NCBI RefSeq assembly: GCF_045865695.1
Contig: NZ_BAACAP010000235.1
Coordinates: 47,268-111,267 of the forward strand
Source of the DNA: Scytonema sp045865695
GTDB lineage: Bacteria; Cyanobacteriota; Cyanobacteriia; Cyanobacteriales; Nostocaceae
Length of the DNA: 64,000 nucleotides
Reading direction: 5' to 3'
Shown: positions 35,998-44,564 of the stretch, piece after piece
Numbering within the stretch: the stretch's first letter is position 1
How the letters are laid out: each line of letters starts with the position of its first letter
Translations under genes and position numbers: made by a program
Notes under the pieces: model-generated
What the model saw: the letters and a program-made list of their open reading frames with translations, nothing else
Databases searched by the model: none
What the model was told of the DNA's origin: nothing

Positions 35998-36798
35998 ATG
36001 CCTAACCCGATCGCCTTACTACTCAAACGCCAACCCAGCCGCCTGCTAGCTGTTTCCCTACTAGTACTGAGTTTACTAAGTAGTTTGAAATGCGCTCAAG
36101 CAGGTACAGCCCAGAATGCACCAGCCGAACTCCAAAGCTTACTGACACAAGTGGATACAGCAGCCAGCCGAGGTGATGTCAAAGGAGTTGTTCAGTTCTA
36201 CAGCCCCAATTTCACTCATAGCGATGGCTTAACCCGTCCAAGCATGGAAAAAGCTTTGACAAGTCTTTGGCAGCGATACCCAAAATTGAAATATACCACT
36301 CAACTGCAATCGTGGACACCAGAAGGCAATGCGATCGTTGCTGAAATAGTAACCAATATTACTGGACTTCCCTCTGCTACCAGTAACAATATGGCTCTCA
36401 ACGCTACAATTAGATCGCGCCAACGCATTACAAGTGGCAAAATTGTGCGTCAGGACATCTTATCTGAGCGCACTTTGCTAACCTCTGGAGCCAAACCACC
36501 TCGAGTTGAGTTAAAGCTACCCCAACAAGTTAAAGTTGGTCAGCAGTATAACCTAGATGCGATCGTTCAAGAACCCTTGGGCGATGATTATCTTTTAGGA
36601 GCGGCGTTAGAGGAAACAATTAAGCCAGACAAGTACCTAACTCCTACACAAGTAGACCTAGAATTACTATCTTCCGGGGGAATTTTTAAAATTGGACGCG
36701 CACCAACAGTTCCCGGTAGCCAATGGATTTCTGCTGTTGTTATGCGGGGAGAAGGAACGACAATGATTACTCAACGGCTTCAAGTCGTAAATAGGTAA
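35998..36798 (+). CDS. Secreted NTF2/SnoaL-like protein
   Basis: About 266 aa from ATG 35998; the longer frame from a TTG at 35962 is less likely. A signal-type hydrophobic segment (LLAVSLLVLSLLSSLKCAQA) ends near residue 35; LTQVDTAASRGDVKGVVQFY and FTHSDGL give a SnoaL/DUF4440-like fold, followed by a C-terminal beta domain of about 100 residues (GGIFKIGRAPTVPG). Probably an exported or lipoprotein-like protein (a Cys at SLKC) of unknown role. Confidence 0.65.
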   Translation: MPNPIALLLKRQPSRLLAVSLLVLSLLSSLKCAQAGTAQNAPAELQSLLTQVDTAASRGDVKGVVQFYSPNFTHSDGLTRPSMEKALTSLWQRYPKLKYTTQLQSWTPEGNAIVAEIVTNITGLPSATSNNMALNATIRSRQRITSGKIVRQDILSERTLLTSGAKPPRVELKLPQQVKVGQQYNLDAIVQEPLGDDYLLGAALEETIKPDKYLTPTQVDLELLSSGGIFKIGRAPTVPGSQWISAVVMRGEGTTMITQRLQVVNR

Positions 36799-36800
36799 AT

Positions 36801-36868
36801 TATGAATGATGAATTATGAATGATGAAATAATTTATTCATAATTCATCATTCATAATTCATCATTCAT
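36801..36868. repeat. ATGAATGATGAATT tandem/inverted repeat
   Basis: Two tandem ATGAATGATGAATT-like units followed by their complement (ATTCATCATTCATA), forming a long AT-rich hairpin centred on AAATAATTTATT. It separates the SnoaL-like gene from the SDR gene and may act as a terminator or spacer. Confidence 0.7.
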
Positions 36869-36869
36869 C

Positions 36870-37649
36870 ATGCTTTCTCTTAAAAATCAAATCGTCTTAA
36901 TTACTGGTGCAAGTAGTGGTATAGGAGCTGCTTGCGCCAAATTATTTGCAGGCGCAGGTGCAAAACTTATTTTAGCTGCACGAAGGTTCGATCGCTTGGA
37001 GCAATTAGTCGAAGAACTCAACAAAAACTTTTCTAATGAAATACATTCATTACAATTAGATGTACGAGATATTACAGCAGTAGAATCAGCTATTTCTCAA
37101 TTACCTCCAGCCTGGTCTGATATCGATATACTAGTTAATAATGCTGGTTTGAGCCGTGGTCTAGATAAATTCCATGAAGCCAGCATTCAAGATTGGGAGG
37201 AAATGATTGATACCAATATTAAAGGGCTGCTATACTTAACCCGTTTTGTTCTTCCCGGAATGGTAAGTCGCGATCGCGGTCATGTAGTCAACATTGGTTC
37301 CATCGCCGGACATCAAACTTATCCCAAGGGAAATGTCTACTGCGGAACTAAAGCTGCTGTTAAAGTAATAACTGAAGGTTTAAAACAAGATTTGTTAGGT
37401 ACATCCATCCGTGTCACTTCCGTCGATCCCGGAATGGTAGAAACAGAATTTAGCGAAGTGCGATTTCACGGCGACACCGAACGTGCTAAGAAAGTTTACC
37501 AGGGAGTCACTCCCCTAACTCCAGATGATGTAGCTGATGTCATACTTTTTTGCGTGACTCGACCAGCCCATGTCAATATTAATGAAGTTATCTTGATGCC
37601 TGTTGACCAAGCTAGCGCAACATTAGTCAATCGTGACAGTGACCAGTGA
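36870..37649 (+). CDS. Short-chain dehydrogenase/reductase (SDR)
   Basis: A 259-aa classical SDR. TGASSGIGAA NAD(P)-binding motif (about residues 13-22), NNAGLSRG, catalytic Ser in NIGSIAGH and YCGTKAAVK with Tyr and Lys. Closest in pattern to YdfG-type serine/3-hydroxy acid dehydrogenases. The last codons (RDSDQ) are encoded by the heptanucleotide repeat that begins here, which also supplies the stop. Confidence 0.85.
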   Translation: MLSLKNQIVLITGASSGIGAACAKLFAGAGAKLILAARRFDRLEQLVEELNKNFSNEIHSLQLDVRDITAVESAISQLPPAWSDIDILVNNAGLSRGLDKFHEASIQDWEEMIDTNIKGLLYLTRFVLPGMVSRDRGHVVNIGSIAGHQTYPKGNVYCGTKAAVKVITEGLKQDLLGTSIRVTSVDPGMVETEFSEVRFHGDTERAKKVYQGVTPLTPDDVADVILFCVTRPAHVNINEVILMPVDQASATLVNRDSDQ

Positions 37650-37680
37650 CCAGTGACCAGTGACCAGTGACCAGTGACCA
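37633..37680. repeat. Tandem heptanucleotide repeat (CCAGTGA)
   Basis: About six units of a 7-nt repeat. The same unit, in either orientation, forms arrays at 51927-51966 and 63890-63960. It supplies the SDR stop codon and ends 2 nt before the hydrolase start at 37683. Confidence 0.9.
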
Positions 37681-37682
37681 TT

Positions 37683-38567
37683 ATGTTTCCAAGTTTTCTA
37701 CCTATAACAGTTAGTCAACTGACAGAACCCGCGTCAATTGCTTTGGCTCAAAGTATTCAGCAGACTGCGATCGCAACTCCTTTAACCACACAACCAATAA
37801 CCACTACCTACGTACAACAAGGGAGTGGGGGGATACCTTTGCTATTAATTCATGGCTTTGACGGTTCCGTATTTGAATTTCGCCGTCTCATACCTCCACT
37901 AGCGGTGCAAAATGAGACATGGGCGGTGGACTTGTTAGGATTCGGGTTTACAGACAGACCAGCGGAAATCAAATTTAGTCCTAGTGCTATCAAAACCCAT
38001 CTCTATCATTTCTGGAAAACCCTCATTAACCAACCTGTGATTTTAGTAGGTGCTTCTATGGGGGGAGCAGCAGCCATTGATTTCACTCTAAGTTATCCAG
38101 AAGTCGTTCGCAAGCTCGTGTTAATTGATAGTACGGGTTTGGTAGGGAGTCCGCCAATCGGGAAATTTATGTTTCCACCATTCGACTATTTAGCAACAGA
38201 GTTTTTACGCAATCCAAAAGTCAGACAAAGTATAACTCGTACTGCATATAAAAATAAAAAGTTAGCAACATTAGATTCCCGACTCTGTGCATCACTTCAC
38301 CTTGAATGTTCTGATTGGAACAAAGCTTTGATTGCTTTTACTAAAAGTGGTGGATACAGTGCATTTAGATTCAAGACCTTATCACAAATCGCACAACCCA
38401 CTCTCATTTTATGGGGAGATTCTGACAAAATTTTAGGAACTAGAGATGCTAAAAGGTTTAAGCTAGCAATTCCCAACAGCAAACTGATTTGGATTAAAGA
38501 TTGCGGTCACGTTCCTCATGTAGAACAACCGCAAAGCGTCGCTCACAACATTTTAGAATTTTGCTAG
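37683..38567 (+). CDS. Alpha/beta-hydrolase
   Basis: About 294 aa; ATG 37683 was chosen over the GTG inside the repeat array. LLLIHGFDGSVFEFRRLIPP holds the oxyanion region, VGASMGGAAAIDF the nucleophile elbow (Ser) and GDSDKIL / CGHVPHVEQP the acid and His. Similar to haloalkane-dehalogenase-like or MhpC-like hydrolases; substrate unknown. Confidence 0.8.
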   Translation: MFPSFLPITVSQLTEPASIALAQSIQQTAIATPLTTQPITTTYVQQGSGGIPLLLIHGFDGSVFEFRRLIPPLAVQNETWAVDLLGFGFTDRPAEIKFSPSAIKTHLYHFWKTLINQPVILVGASMGGAAAIDFTLSYPEVVRKLVLIDSTGLVGSPPIGKFMFPPFDYLATEFLRNPKVRQSITRTAYKNKKLATLDSRLCASLHLECSDWNKALIAFTKSGGYSAFRFKTLSQIAQPTLILWGDSDKILGTRDAKRFKLAIPNSKLIWIKDCGHVPHVEQPQSVAHNILEFC

Positions 38568-38584
38568 AATTATGAGGTGTGAAG

Positions 38585-39217
38585 ATGGTAACAGTAATTC
38601 AAGCTGAAAAAGTAAAATTATACGATTTAGAGAAGAAGTTTAATTTGAAGTTCGTAGATTCTCCAGAGTGGTTTAATGAATGGCAACAGGATTTACCAGA
38701 ACTTACAGACTACGAAAAACAGGAATTAGACAGAGTAAAAGCAAGTTATTTAAACTTGGTTAAACGTCCCATGCTTGAAAATATGGTCAAGTTGGCAGTA
38801 TTATCACCATTATTAAGTTATGCAGGCTTTTACTTAGAAGCTTTTTATACTGATAGCGAAGAATCAGTTGAAATTACTGCTGAAGATGGAGAAGTAACCA
38901 TTCGAGGAAAAATCGATGTATTAGTATTACAAGACCAACTATGGGTTCTCGTTATTGAATCTAAACAAGCAGGATTTTCATTAGAAATAGGTATCCCGCA
39001 AGCATTATCCTATATGCTAGCTAATTTAAGACCCGATCGAAATTTACTTGGTTTAGTCACAAACGGTGGTAATTTTATTTTTATCAAATTGATTCAGCAA
39101 GAACAACCAGTTTATGCTTTATCCGATGAATTTACAATCAGACGCGGTGATGACTTATACACTGTCTTGAGAATATTAAAGCGCATGAGTCAATTATTTA
39201 CAGCGTCGGATGTGTAA
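38585..39217 (+). CDS. PD-(D/E)XK-like restriction endonuclease-fold protein
   Basis: About 210 aa; ATG 38585 has GAGG 7 nt upstream. TIRGKIDVLVLQDQLWVLVI followed by ESKQ gives the D-(x)n-ExK nuclease core (D near residue 106, E and K about 17 further). Belongs to a large cyanobacterial family annotated as type I restriction subunit-R-like, without helicase or methylase neighbours here. A catalytic role is not shown. Confidence 0.65.
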   Translation: MVTVIQAEKVKLYDLEKKFNLKFVDSPEWFNEWQQDLPELTDYEKQELDRVKASYLNLVKRPMLENMVKLAVLSPLLSYAGFYLEAFYTDSEESVEITAEDGEVTIRGKIDVLVLQDQLWVLVIESKQAGFSLEIGIPQALSYMLANLRPDRNLLGLVTNGGNFIFIKLIQQEQPVYALSDEFTIRRGDDLYTVLRILKRMSQLFTASDV

Positions 39218-39353
39218 CAATTAATATATAATCAGATGGTTGGGTTGATGGTCTTCTTCAGAGGCGACAGGAATTGTACGTTTATGTTGAATTGGGGAAA
39301 GAGGAAGAGTACTTCCTCCAACCTAGTGAAAACCCAATAACTGAGTCGAAGTA

Positions 39354-40064
39354 CTAATCTAGCAACCACATCTGAGAATTAGTATTTTCAACAGACTCAT
39401 CTTTTGGTAGATCGGGTAATTTTGGGATTGTATATGATTTTTTGTATCTAACTGCTGGTTGGAAAATCCCTTTATCCTGTTGTGGCGATGGTTGAATGGC
39501 TCCTCGGTCTGATTTTGGCGATGGTTGGATAGTTCCTCGGTCTGATTTTGGTAATGGTTGAATAGCTCCTCGGTCTGATTTTGGTGAGGGTTGAGGCGAG
39601 GTTGGAATAGTTCTTGCTGCTGGCTTTGCTGATGGTTGAACAGTTCCTCGTGCTGCTGGTTTTGCTGATGCTAAAACAGCTTCTTTTGCCTCTTTTAAAA
39701 CATTGACTTCTTCAGTTAGTTTAGAATTCGCTTGTGCTAGATGAATAGCTGCGTTTTTAGCTTCTTCGACTTCCGATTTTAAACGTTCCGATAATTCTTT
39801 CTGTTTTAATAAAGCTGATTGCAATTCGATGATTTTCTCTTGAAAAGTGACTTCATTTTGCTTTGCTTTATCTAAAGCTTCTCTTAATTCTTTGACTGTC
39901 GCTTCTAACTGTAAATATTTTTTATCTACAGGAGATTCTAGAGGCACTAGGGGTTGCTCGGAGTTTGCATTAACTGTAGTTGCAGTAACTTCAATAGCAG
40001 GTGTACCTTCTAAAGGTGAATACTTTTTTGCTTCTTGTTGTAAATCAGAAATACCTTCCTGCAT
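39354..40064 (-). CDS. Coiled-coil protein with Pro-rich 12-residue repeats
   Basis: A 236-aa protein. Residues 48-135 are a coiled coil (EKIIELQSALLKQKELSERL); residues 140-200 have three to four copies of a 12-residue unit (PSPKSDRGAIQP), encoded by 36-bp near-identical DNA repeats at about 39480-39590; the tail is TNSQMWLLD. No cysteine. Function unknown; divergent from the P450 gene with 196 nt between. Confidence 0.55.
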   Translation of the reverse strand: MQEGISDLQQEAKKYSPLEGTPAIEVTATTVNANSEQPLVPLESPVDKKYLQLEATVKELREALDKAKQNEVTFQEKIIELQSALLKQKELSERLKSEVEEAKNAAIHLAQANSKLTEEVNVLKEAKEAVLASAKPAARGTVQPSAKPAARTIPTSPQPSPKSDRGAIQPLPKSDRGTIQPSPKSDRGAIQPSPQQDKGIFQPAVRYKKSYTIPKLPDLPKDESVENTNSQMWLLD

Positions 40065-40260
40065 CGTTATTTCCCCCTATAACCAGTTAAATTTTCAGCA
40101 ACATGGCGCGATTCTAACTCCAGCAGAGGTTTATCCACCATTCTTAAATCCTAACCTGTTATTGTTAGGCTGGCGATTATTTTTACTCAGCACTGCTGCT
40201 TCCACCCCTTTTTTCATCCAAAAGGTAGAATTAAGAAGCGATCGATTCCATGATGTACCT

Positions 40261-41643
40261 ATGCAAGGAATATACAATTTGCCAGATGGACCGAAAATGC
40301 CTCTGTTTGTGAGGTTGATGCAATTTATCTTTCAACCACTGGAATATGTAGAAGGACTAACGAAAAACTATGGTGACAGCATCACAGTTTGGGGTAACAA
40401 AGGAACTCCTATCATATATTTCACTCAACCTCAAGCACTGCAACAGATTTTTACAGCAGATGGTAGCTGTTTGGATGCGGGTAGAACAAATAGGGGTTTA
40501 AGTTTTTTGTTTGGAACCAACTCCTTGCTTTTGCTAGATGGAGAAAGACACCAGCGCCAACGCCAACTTTTAACACCTCCCCTACATGGCGATCGCATGA
40601 GAGCTTACGGAGAGACTATCCGCACAATTACCCGCCAAGTTATGGAATCTTGGGAGATTGACAAGCCTTTGGTAATTCGGGAGTCGATGCAAGAAATCTC
40701 CTTGCGAGTCATTCTACAGGTGGTGTTTGGCTTGGAGGAGGGACAGCGTTTAGAAGAACTTCGACAACTTCTGAGTTCCCTGCTAGACTTTATAAGTTCT
40801 CCGTTTATGTCTGCTGCTACATTTTTTGACTTCTTTATGAAGGATTTCGGCGCGTGGAGTCCTTGGGGTTGGGTTTTGCGCCAAATACAAAAAATTGACA
40901 AATTAATTTATGCTCTGATTCAAGAACGAAGAACAGAACTTAACCAAAATCGGCAAGATGTTCTTAGTTTAATGATGTCTGCTCGCGATGAAAACGGTGA
41001 AGCCATGTCCGATGCTGAGTTACGTGATGAGTTGATAACGCTGCTCGTCGCCGGACATGAAACAACCGCTTCGGCTTTAACATGGGCATTTTATTGGATC
41101 GATCGCCTCCCAGAAGTCCGTCAAAAATTACTGACAGAACTAGCAACTCTTGGTGAAAATCCAGATCCAACTACAGTTACTAAATTGCCCTACTTGAGTG
41201 CAGTGTGCCAAGAAACTCTCCGCATTCACCCAATTGTCATGAGTGCTACCCCTCGTGTTGTGCGATCGCCTATTAATATTATGGGTTATGACTTGCCAGA
41301 GGGAGCAGTCATCGTTCCTAGCATATACTTAGCCCATCATCGGGAAGAAGTTTACCCGCAACCAAAACAATTTAAACCAGAACGCTTTTTAGAGAAGCAA
41401 TTTTCCCCATACGAGTATTTGCCTTTTGGTGGTGGAAATCGTCGCTGTATTGGTTTGGCTTTTGCCCTGTATGAAATGAAACTTGTCTTGGCAACTGTTC
41501 TCATGCGCTTTCAGCTATCTCCAACAAATAAGCGATCCCAACGTCCGGTGCGTCGTGGTATGACGATGGCAGCACCAGCAGGAATGCGGATGGTGGTCAA
41601 ACCCAACTCGTATAAACGAGAACTTACAGTCTTGAAAAGTTAA
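40261..41643 (+). CDS. Cytochrome P450
   Basis: A 460-aa protein. I-helix AGHETTAS (about residue 264), K-helix ETLR and heme loop FGGGNRRCIG with Cys near residue 395 are all present. ATG 40261 (MQGIYNLPDGPKMPLF) matches the N-terminus of cyanobacterial CYP110-like soluble P450s; the longer frame runs antisense through the neighbouring gene. Monooxygenase; the substrate (fatty acid or terpenoid are common) is unknown and no redox partner is adjacent. Confidence 0.9.
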   Translation: MQGIYNLPDGPKMPLFVRLMQFIFQPLEYVEGLTKNYGDSITVWGNKGTPIIYFTQPQALQQIFTADGSCLDAGRTNRGLSFLFGTNSLLLLDGERHQRQRQLLTPPLHGDRMRAYGETIRTITRQVMESWEIDKPLVIRESMQEISLRVILQVVFGLEEGQRLEELRQLLSSLLDFISSPFMSAATFFDFFMKDFGAWSPWGWVLRQIQKIDKLIYALIQERRTELNQNRQDVLSLMMSARDENGEAMSDAELRDELITLLVAGHETTASALTWAFYWIDRLPEVRQKLLTELATLGENPDPTTVTKLPYLSAVCQETLRIHPIVMSATPRVVRSPINIMGYDLPEGAVIVPSIYLAHHREEVYPQPKQFKPERFLEKQFSPYEYLPFGGGNRRCIGLAFALYEMKLVLATVLMRFQLSPTNKRSQRPVRRGMTMAAPAGMRMVVKPNSYKRELTVLKS

Positions 41644-41672
41644 CTTTTATGAATACAATAATATTAGGTACT

Positions 41673-41726
41673 GTAGGGTGGGCATTGCCCACCACCAAGT
41701 CTTTTGGTGGGCAATGCCCACCCTAC
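41673..41726. repeat. GTAGGGTGGGC-type inverted repeat, copy 1
   Basis: 22-bp arms starting GTAGGGTGGGCATTGCCC and complementary GGGCAATGCCCACCCTAC, separated by about 10 nt. Same family as 42459-42510, so the glycosylase gene at 41741 is bracketed by two copies. Confidence 0.85.
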
Positions 41727-41740
41727 TTATTTTTTATAAA

Positions 41741-42397
41741 TCAAATAGGATTGCTATGTATAATATTCTTGCGGTGTTCGAGATAGTAATGCCACAAAAT
41801 TCTAGCCGCAACAGCACGCCAGGGTCTCCATGTTTCAGCGATCGCTTCAAGTTCATCTGGAGTTGGGCGTACCGTCCAACCTTTAATTTTTTGTAAAGCT
41901 ATAGCCAGTGCTAAATCCCCTTTAGGAAAGACATCAGGGCGTTTTAGTGCCATTAGCAAGTAAATATCAACAGTCCAGTCTCCGATCCCCTTAATACGCT
42001 TGAGTTCGGTTCTGATAATAGCTTCATCTAATGTTTCTAACTGAGTTAGCTCGAGTTGACCGGTAGTAATTGCACTTGCAAGCGCACGACTGTAAACTGT
42101 TTTTTGCCGACTCAACCCGATTTCCTTCAATTGCACATCGTTCAATGTGAGAAAATTTTCGGGTGTTAGAGGTACAATAGTTCCACATAAACGGTTGAAT
42201 ACAGCTCTTGCAGAAGCTAAAGATACTTGCTGCTCTAAAATAATATTCAGGAGCGTTGGAAAACCTGCTTCTCTACTCCATATTGGTGGATGACCAAAAA
42301 TGTCTAAGATGCGAGCGAAATCGCGATCGCGATCGGCAAGTTCCATCAAACCCAGCTTTAGGTTTTCTTCTGTTAGGGATTCTAAGTTAGTCAACAT
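41741..42397 (-). CDS. AlkA-type DNA-3-methyladenine glycosylase (HhH-GPD)
   Basis: A 218-aa base-excision repair enzyme. ILEQQVSLASARAVFNRL (about residues 52-69), the helix-hairpin-helix LKRIKGIGDWTVDIYLLMAL and KGDLAL with the catalytic Asp. WRPWRAVAARILWHYY is the family C-terminal motif. It excises alkylated purines. Stop lies 15 nt from one inverted repeat, start 60 nt from another. Confidence 0.85.
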   Translation of the reverse strand: MLTNLESLTEENLKLGLMELADRDRDFARILDIFGHPPIWSREAGFPTLLNIILEQQVSLASARAVFNRLCGTIVPLTPENFLTLNDVQLKEIGLSRQKTVYSRALASAITTGQLELTQLETLDEAIIRTELKRIKGIGDWTVDIYLLMALKRPDVFPKGDLALAIALQKIKGWTVRPTPDELEAIAETWRPWRAVAARILWHYYLEHRKNIIHSNPI

Positions 42398-42458
42398 AAA
42401 ACACGCTTAAAGAATGATAATACTTTAGGAGTAGTATTTGATTTTTGAAGTATACGTA

Positions 42459-42510
42459 GTAGGGTGGGCAATGCCCACCGATAGCAAATGGTGGGCATTG
42501 CCCACCCTAC
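42459..42510. repeat. GTAGGGTGGGC-type inverted repeat, copy 2
   Basis: Perfect arms GTAGGGTGGGCAATGCCCAC / GTGGGCATTGCCCACCCTAC around ATAGCAAAT. Same family as 41673-41726. Confidence 0.85.
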
Positions 42511-42578
42511 AGTACTTAGAGTTTTTTACAAATCATTTATGATTCCTATTAAAGCCAACAAAATATCAGAAAGAGAAC

Positions 42579-42677
42579 ATGACCAAGCTTATTGAATACG
42601 AACAAGCTAGCGATGAAGTCCGCTTAGTGTATGATGACATTCGTGCCACCCTCGCTTCTAACTTTTTCACTACTTGA
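42579..42677 (+). pseudogene. N-terminal fragment of a carboxymuconolactone-decarboxylase-like gene
   Basis: TKLIEYEQASDEVRLVYDDI then RAT matches the start of AhpD/CMD-type proteins, which run to about 150-200 aa; here the match stops at codon 24 (position 42650) and a stop follows 8 codons later. Right after comes the fragment on the other strand. Confidence 0.6.
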
Positions 42678-42833
42678 CGCGATGACTGAAGGAAGCGTTC
42701 TTTCTAGAAAAGCAGTTAATACAGATGAGGCAGATGTTGGTTCTAACTGAGGAATGAAATTTGTCTTTTCAACTATAGTTAAGCTAAAATCGGTTTTAAC
42801 TTGTTTAAGTGTTTTAAACTGAGTATAAGGCAT
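42651..42833 (-). pseudogene. N-terminal fragment of a cyanobacterial PD-(D/E)XK-like protein gene
   Basis: MPYTQFKTLKQVKTDFSLT and FLERTLPSVIASSSEKVRSE resemble the N-terminus of a common cyanobacterial endonuclease-like family (typically MPYSEFT... SEKARSE). The match ends exactly at 42651, where the plus-strand fragment ends at 42650. The rest of the gene is missing. Confidence 0.55.
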
Positions 42834-42954
42834 GACATTACCAATATCTATAAATAGGCTGTAACAAGTTTATACCCTTAGGTTATAGCGCTACTCCCGA
42901 TACATTCCCTAGCCTAAATGTATGGTTTTTATTTAAGCATAGGGAAAAAAGAAT

Positions 42955-43521
42955 ATGACAACTGATGTTTCTCGTGATATTGCGAAAAAGCCCAATGCAT
43001 CTTTATGGATTGGTGTTTTGTTGATTGTTTTGGGTATTAGCGCGGTCGCCATGCCTGCTGTTTCGACAATTTTTGCAGAGACTTGGGTAGCTTTGATCCT
43101 GATTTCTTCAGGAGCAGCGAAACTGTCCTATGCAATACAAACCCGCGAGCAAGGAGGCTTCATTTGGAAGCTGTTATTAGGCGGGCTTTATATAGCAACT
43201 GGTATCATGCTGTTTGTTTACCCCTTCACAGGAATCCTCACACTTACCTTGTTGCTTGGTAGCTTTTTACTAACAGAAGGTGTATTCGAGTTACTTTTGG
43301 CATTCCGCCTACGTCCCCAAGAGAATTGGACTTGGGCATTGGGTAACGCTATTGTTACCTTAGTACTTGGCGCTATGATTTGGTTCCAATGGCCTTTTGA
43401 TGCACCTTGGGTTTTGGGAACGCTAGTTGGAGCAAGCGTTCTATCCACAGGTGTTTCAAGAGTTATGATGTCACTGAATGCACGTGGTAAAGTCACTTCC
43501 GACCAAGCTGCAAGTGCTTAA
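42955..43521 (+). CDS. HdeD family (DUF308) membrane protein
   Basis: A 188-aa protein with six predicted membrane spans (first: SLWIGVLLIVLGISAVAMPA). LGGLYIATGIMLFVYPFTG and LTEGVFELLLAFRLR are characteristic of HdeD-type acid-resistance membrane proteins. In cyanobacteria the role is not established. The next gene fragment begins right after it. Confidence 0.85.
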   Translation: MTTDVSRDIAKKPNASLWIGVLLIVLGISAVAMPAVSTIFAETWVALILISSGAAKLSYAIQTREQGGFIWKLLLGGLYIATGIMLFVYPFTGILTLTLLLGSFLLTEGVFELLLAFRLRPQENWTWALGNAIVTLVLGAMIWFQWPFDAPWVLGTLVGASVLSTGVSRVMMSLNARGKVTSDQAASA

Positions 43522-43548
43522 ACCGTCTAGTCGTTAGGGCTAGTAACT

Positions 43549-44248
43549 GTCACTTAATCCCGGTTCTCTTGGCTGGTGTGCAACTAACCGTCACGGCAAT
43601 CCTGTAGCTTGGGGAAAAGTCAATTTAGATTTACACTCATGTTCCACAGAACAGACAGAAGCAAGATTAGCCTACGCAGTGACAGAACTGACATCCAGAG
43701 CGCTAGCTACTAAAAAAACAATTGTCATTGAGAAATTAGACTTTTCCGAAAAGAAGAAACAACTTCATAGCGGACGCAAGTACAATCGGATGTTATCCGG
43801 CTTTGCCTATGCCAAGTTTTTTGAATTGTTAAAAGCTCGATGCTTAAAACTAGGCATCAAAGTGATCGAGGTGAGTCCCAAGTATTCTAGCCAAATCGGC
43901 GTTGTCAAATATATGAAACGTTATGGTATGGGTAGTGATAGCGCGGCTGGGCTTGTTTTAGCCCGTCGTGGAATGGGAATTTACTATGAGAGAATGCCAG
44001 CGAGATACGCCTTTCAGACTTCGGTTCGCCCCGAAGCTCGTCAGCACGTCTTTGCACATTGGCAGCGTTTCCATAAGCATTACTTGAAGCAAGGTTCTCG
44101 TCATGCTTGGTTCGGTACACCTACTCTGACAGGGTCTGTTGGTGACGGCGGGCGCGAACACCGGAAATCCTGGGTTTCCAAAGCTTCGGCACAAGCAAGA
44201 GAGCTCGTCTCTCCATCAATCTGTGAAGGTGTGAATCCTTCAAGGTAG
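43549..44248 (+). pseudogene. 5'-truncated TnpB-like gene
   Basis: Reads LSLNPGSLGWCATNRHGNPV from just after a stop codon, i.e. starting inside RuvC-I with the Asp replaced, then IVIEKLDFSEKKK (RuvC-II), KVIEVSPKYSSQIGVVKYMK and YGMGSDSAAGLVLARRG (RuvC-III Asp at 43937-43939), ending with ICEGVNPSR. The N-terminal 300 residues are absent. Same subfamily as the 32196 gene, also without a zinc ribbon. Confidence 0.8.
44224..44242 (+). ncRNA. 3'-terminal hairpin of truncated TnpB-like locus
   Basis: TGAAGG-TGTGAAT-CCTTCA, overlapping the end of the coding sequence. Comparable to CTTAAGG-GCGTAAAT-CCTTAAG at 33912-33933. Confidence 0.4.
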
Positions 44249-44378
44249 GAAAGGTTGACCGCTATCTTTCCGGTTGAAGAGCTTTGCTCATGCGTGAGTA
44301 GATCTGAGTAGACTTTATCGAGCGGCGTAAGGCATTAGACATCTCCAGAAATTAATTATGCATGACCTGAAAGTCTTG

Positions 44379-44406
44379 GTAGGGGCGCAAGGCATTGCGC
44401 CCCTAC
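44379..44406. repeat. Dispersed 28-bp hairpin repeat
   Basis: Identical to 5389-5416 (stem GTAGGGGCGCAA, loop GGCA). A broken second copy follows at about 44427-44440. The surrounding 44249-44564 holds no gene. Confidence 0.8.
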
Positions 44407-44564
44407 ATCTTTTCCGGAGAGGTCTATTGCGCCCCTACCTGACACCTTGCACCTTCTCAATAAAGGGGTGGTGGGCGGTGCTCACCCTACGAAAAAATAA
44501 GCTTTTCAGGCTATTACACGTACAAAAAAGCGGAACCTTTGCGTGATATTGCCTGCGACAGAAG

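Noticed and set aside
39847..40260. Long N-terminal extension of the P450 frame
   Set aside because: It runs antisense through the coiled-coil gene, and the conserved P450 N-terminus begins at ATG 40261.
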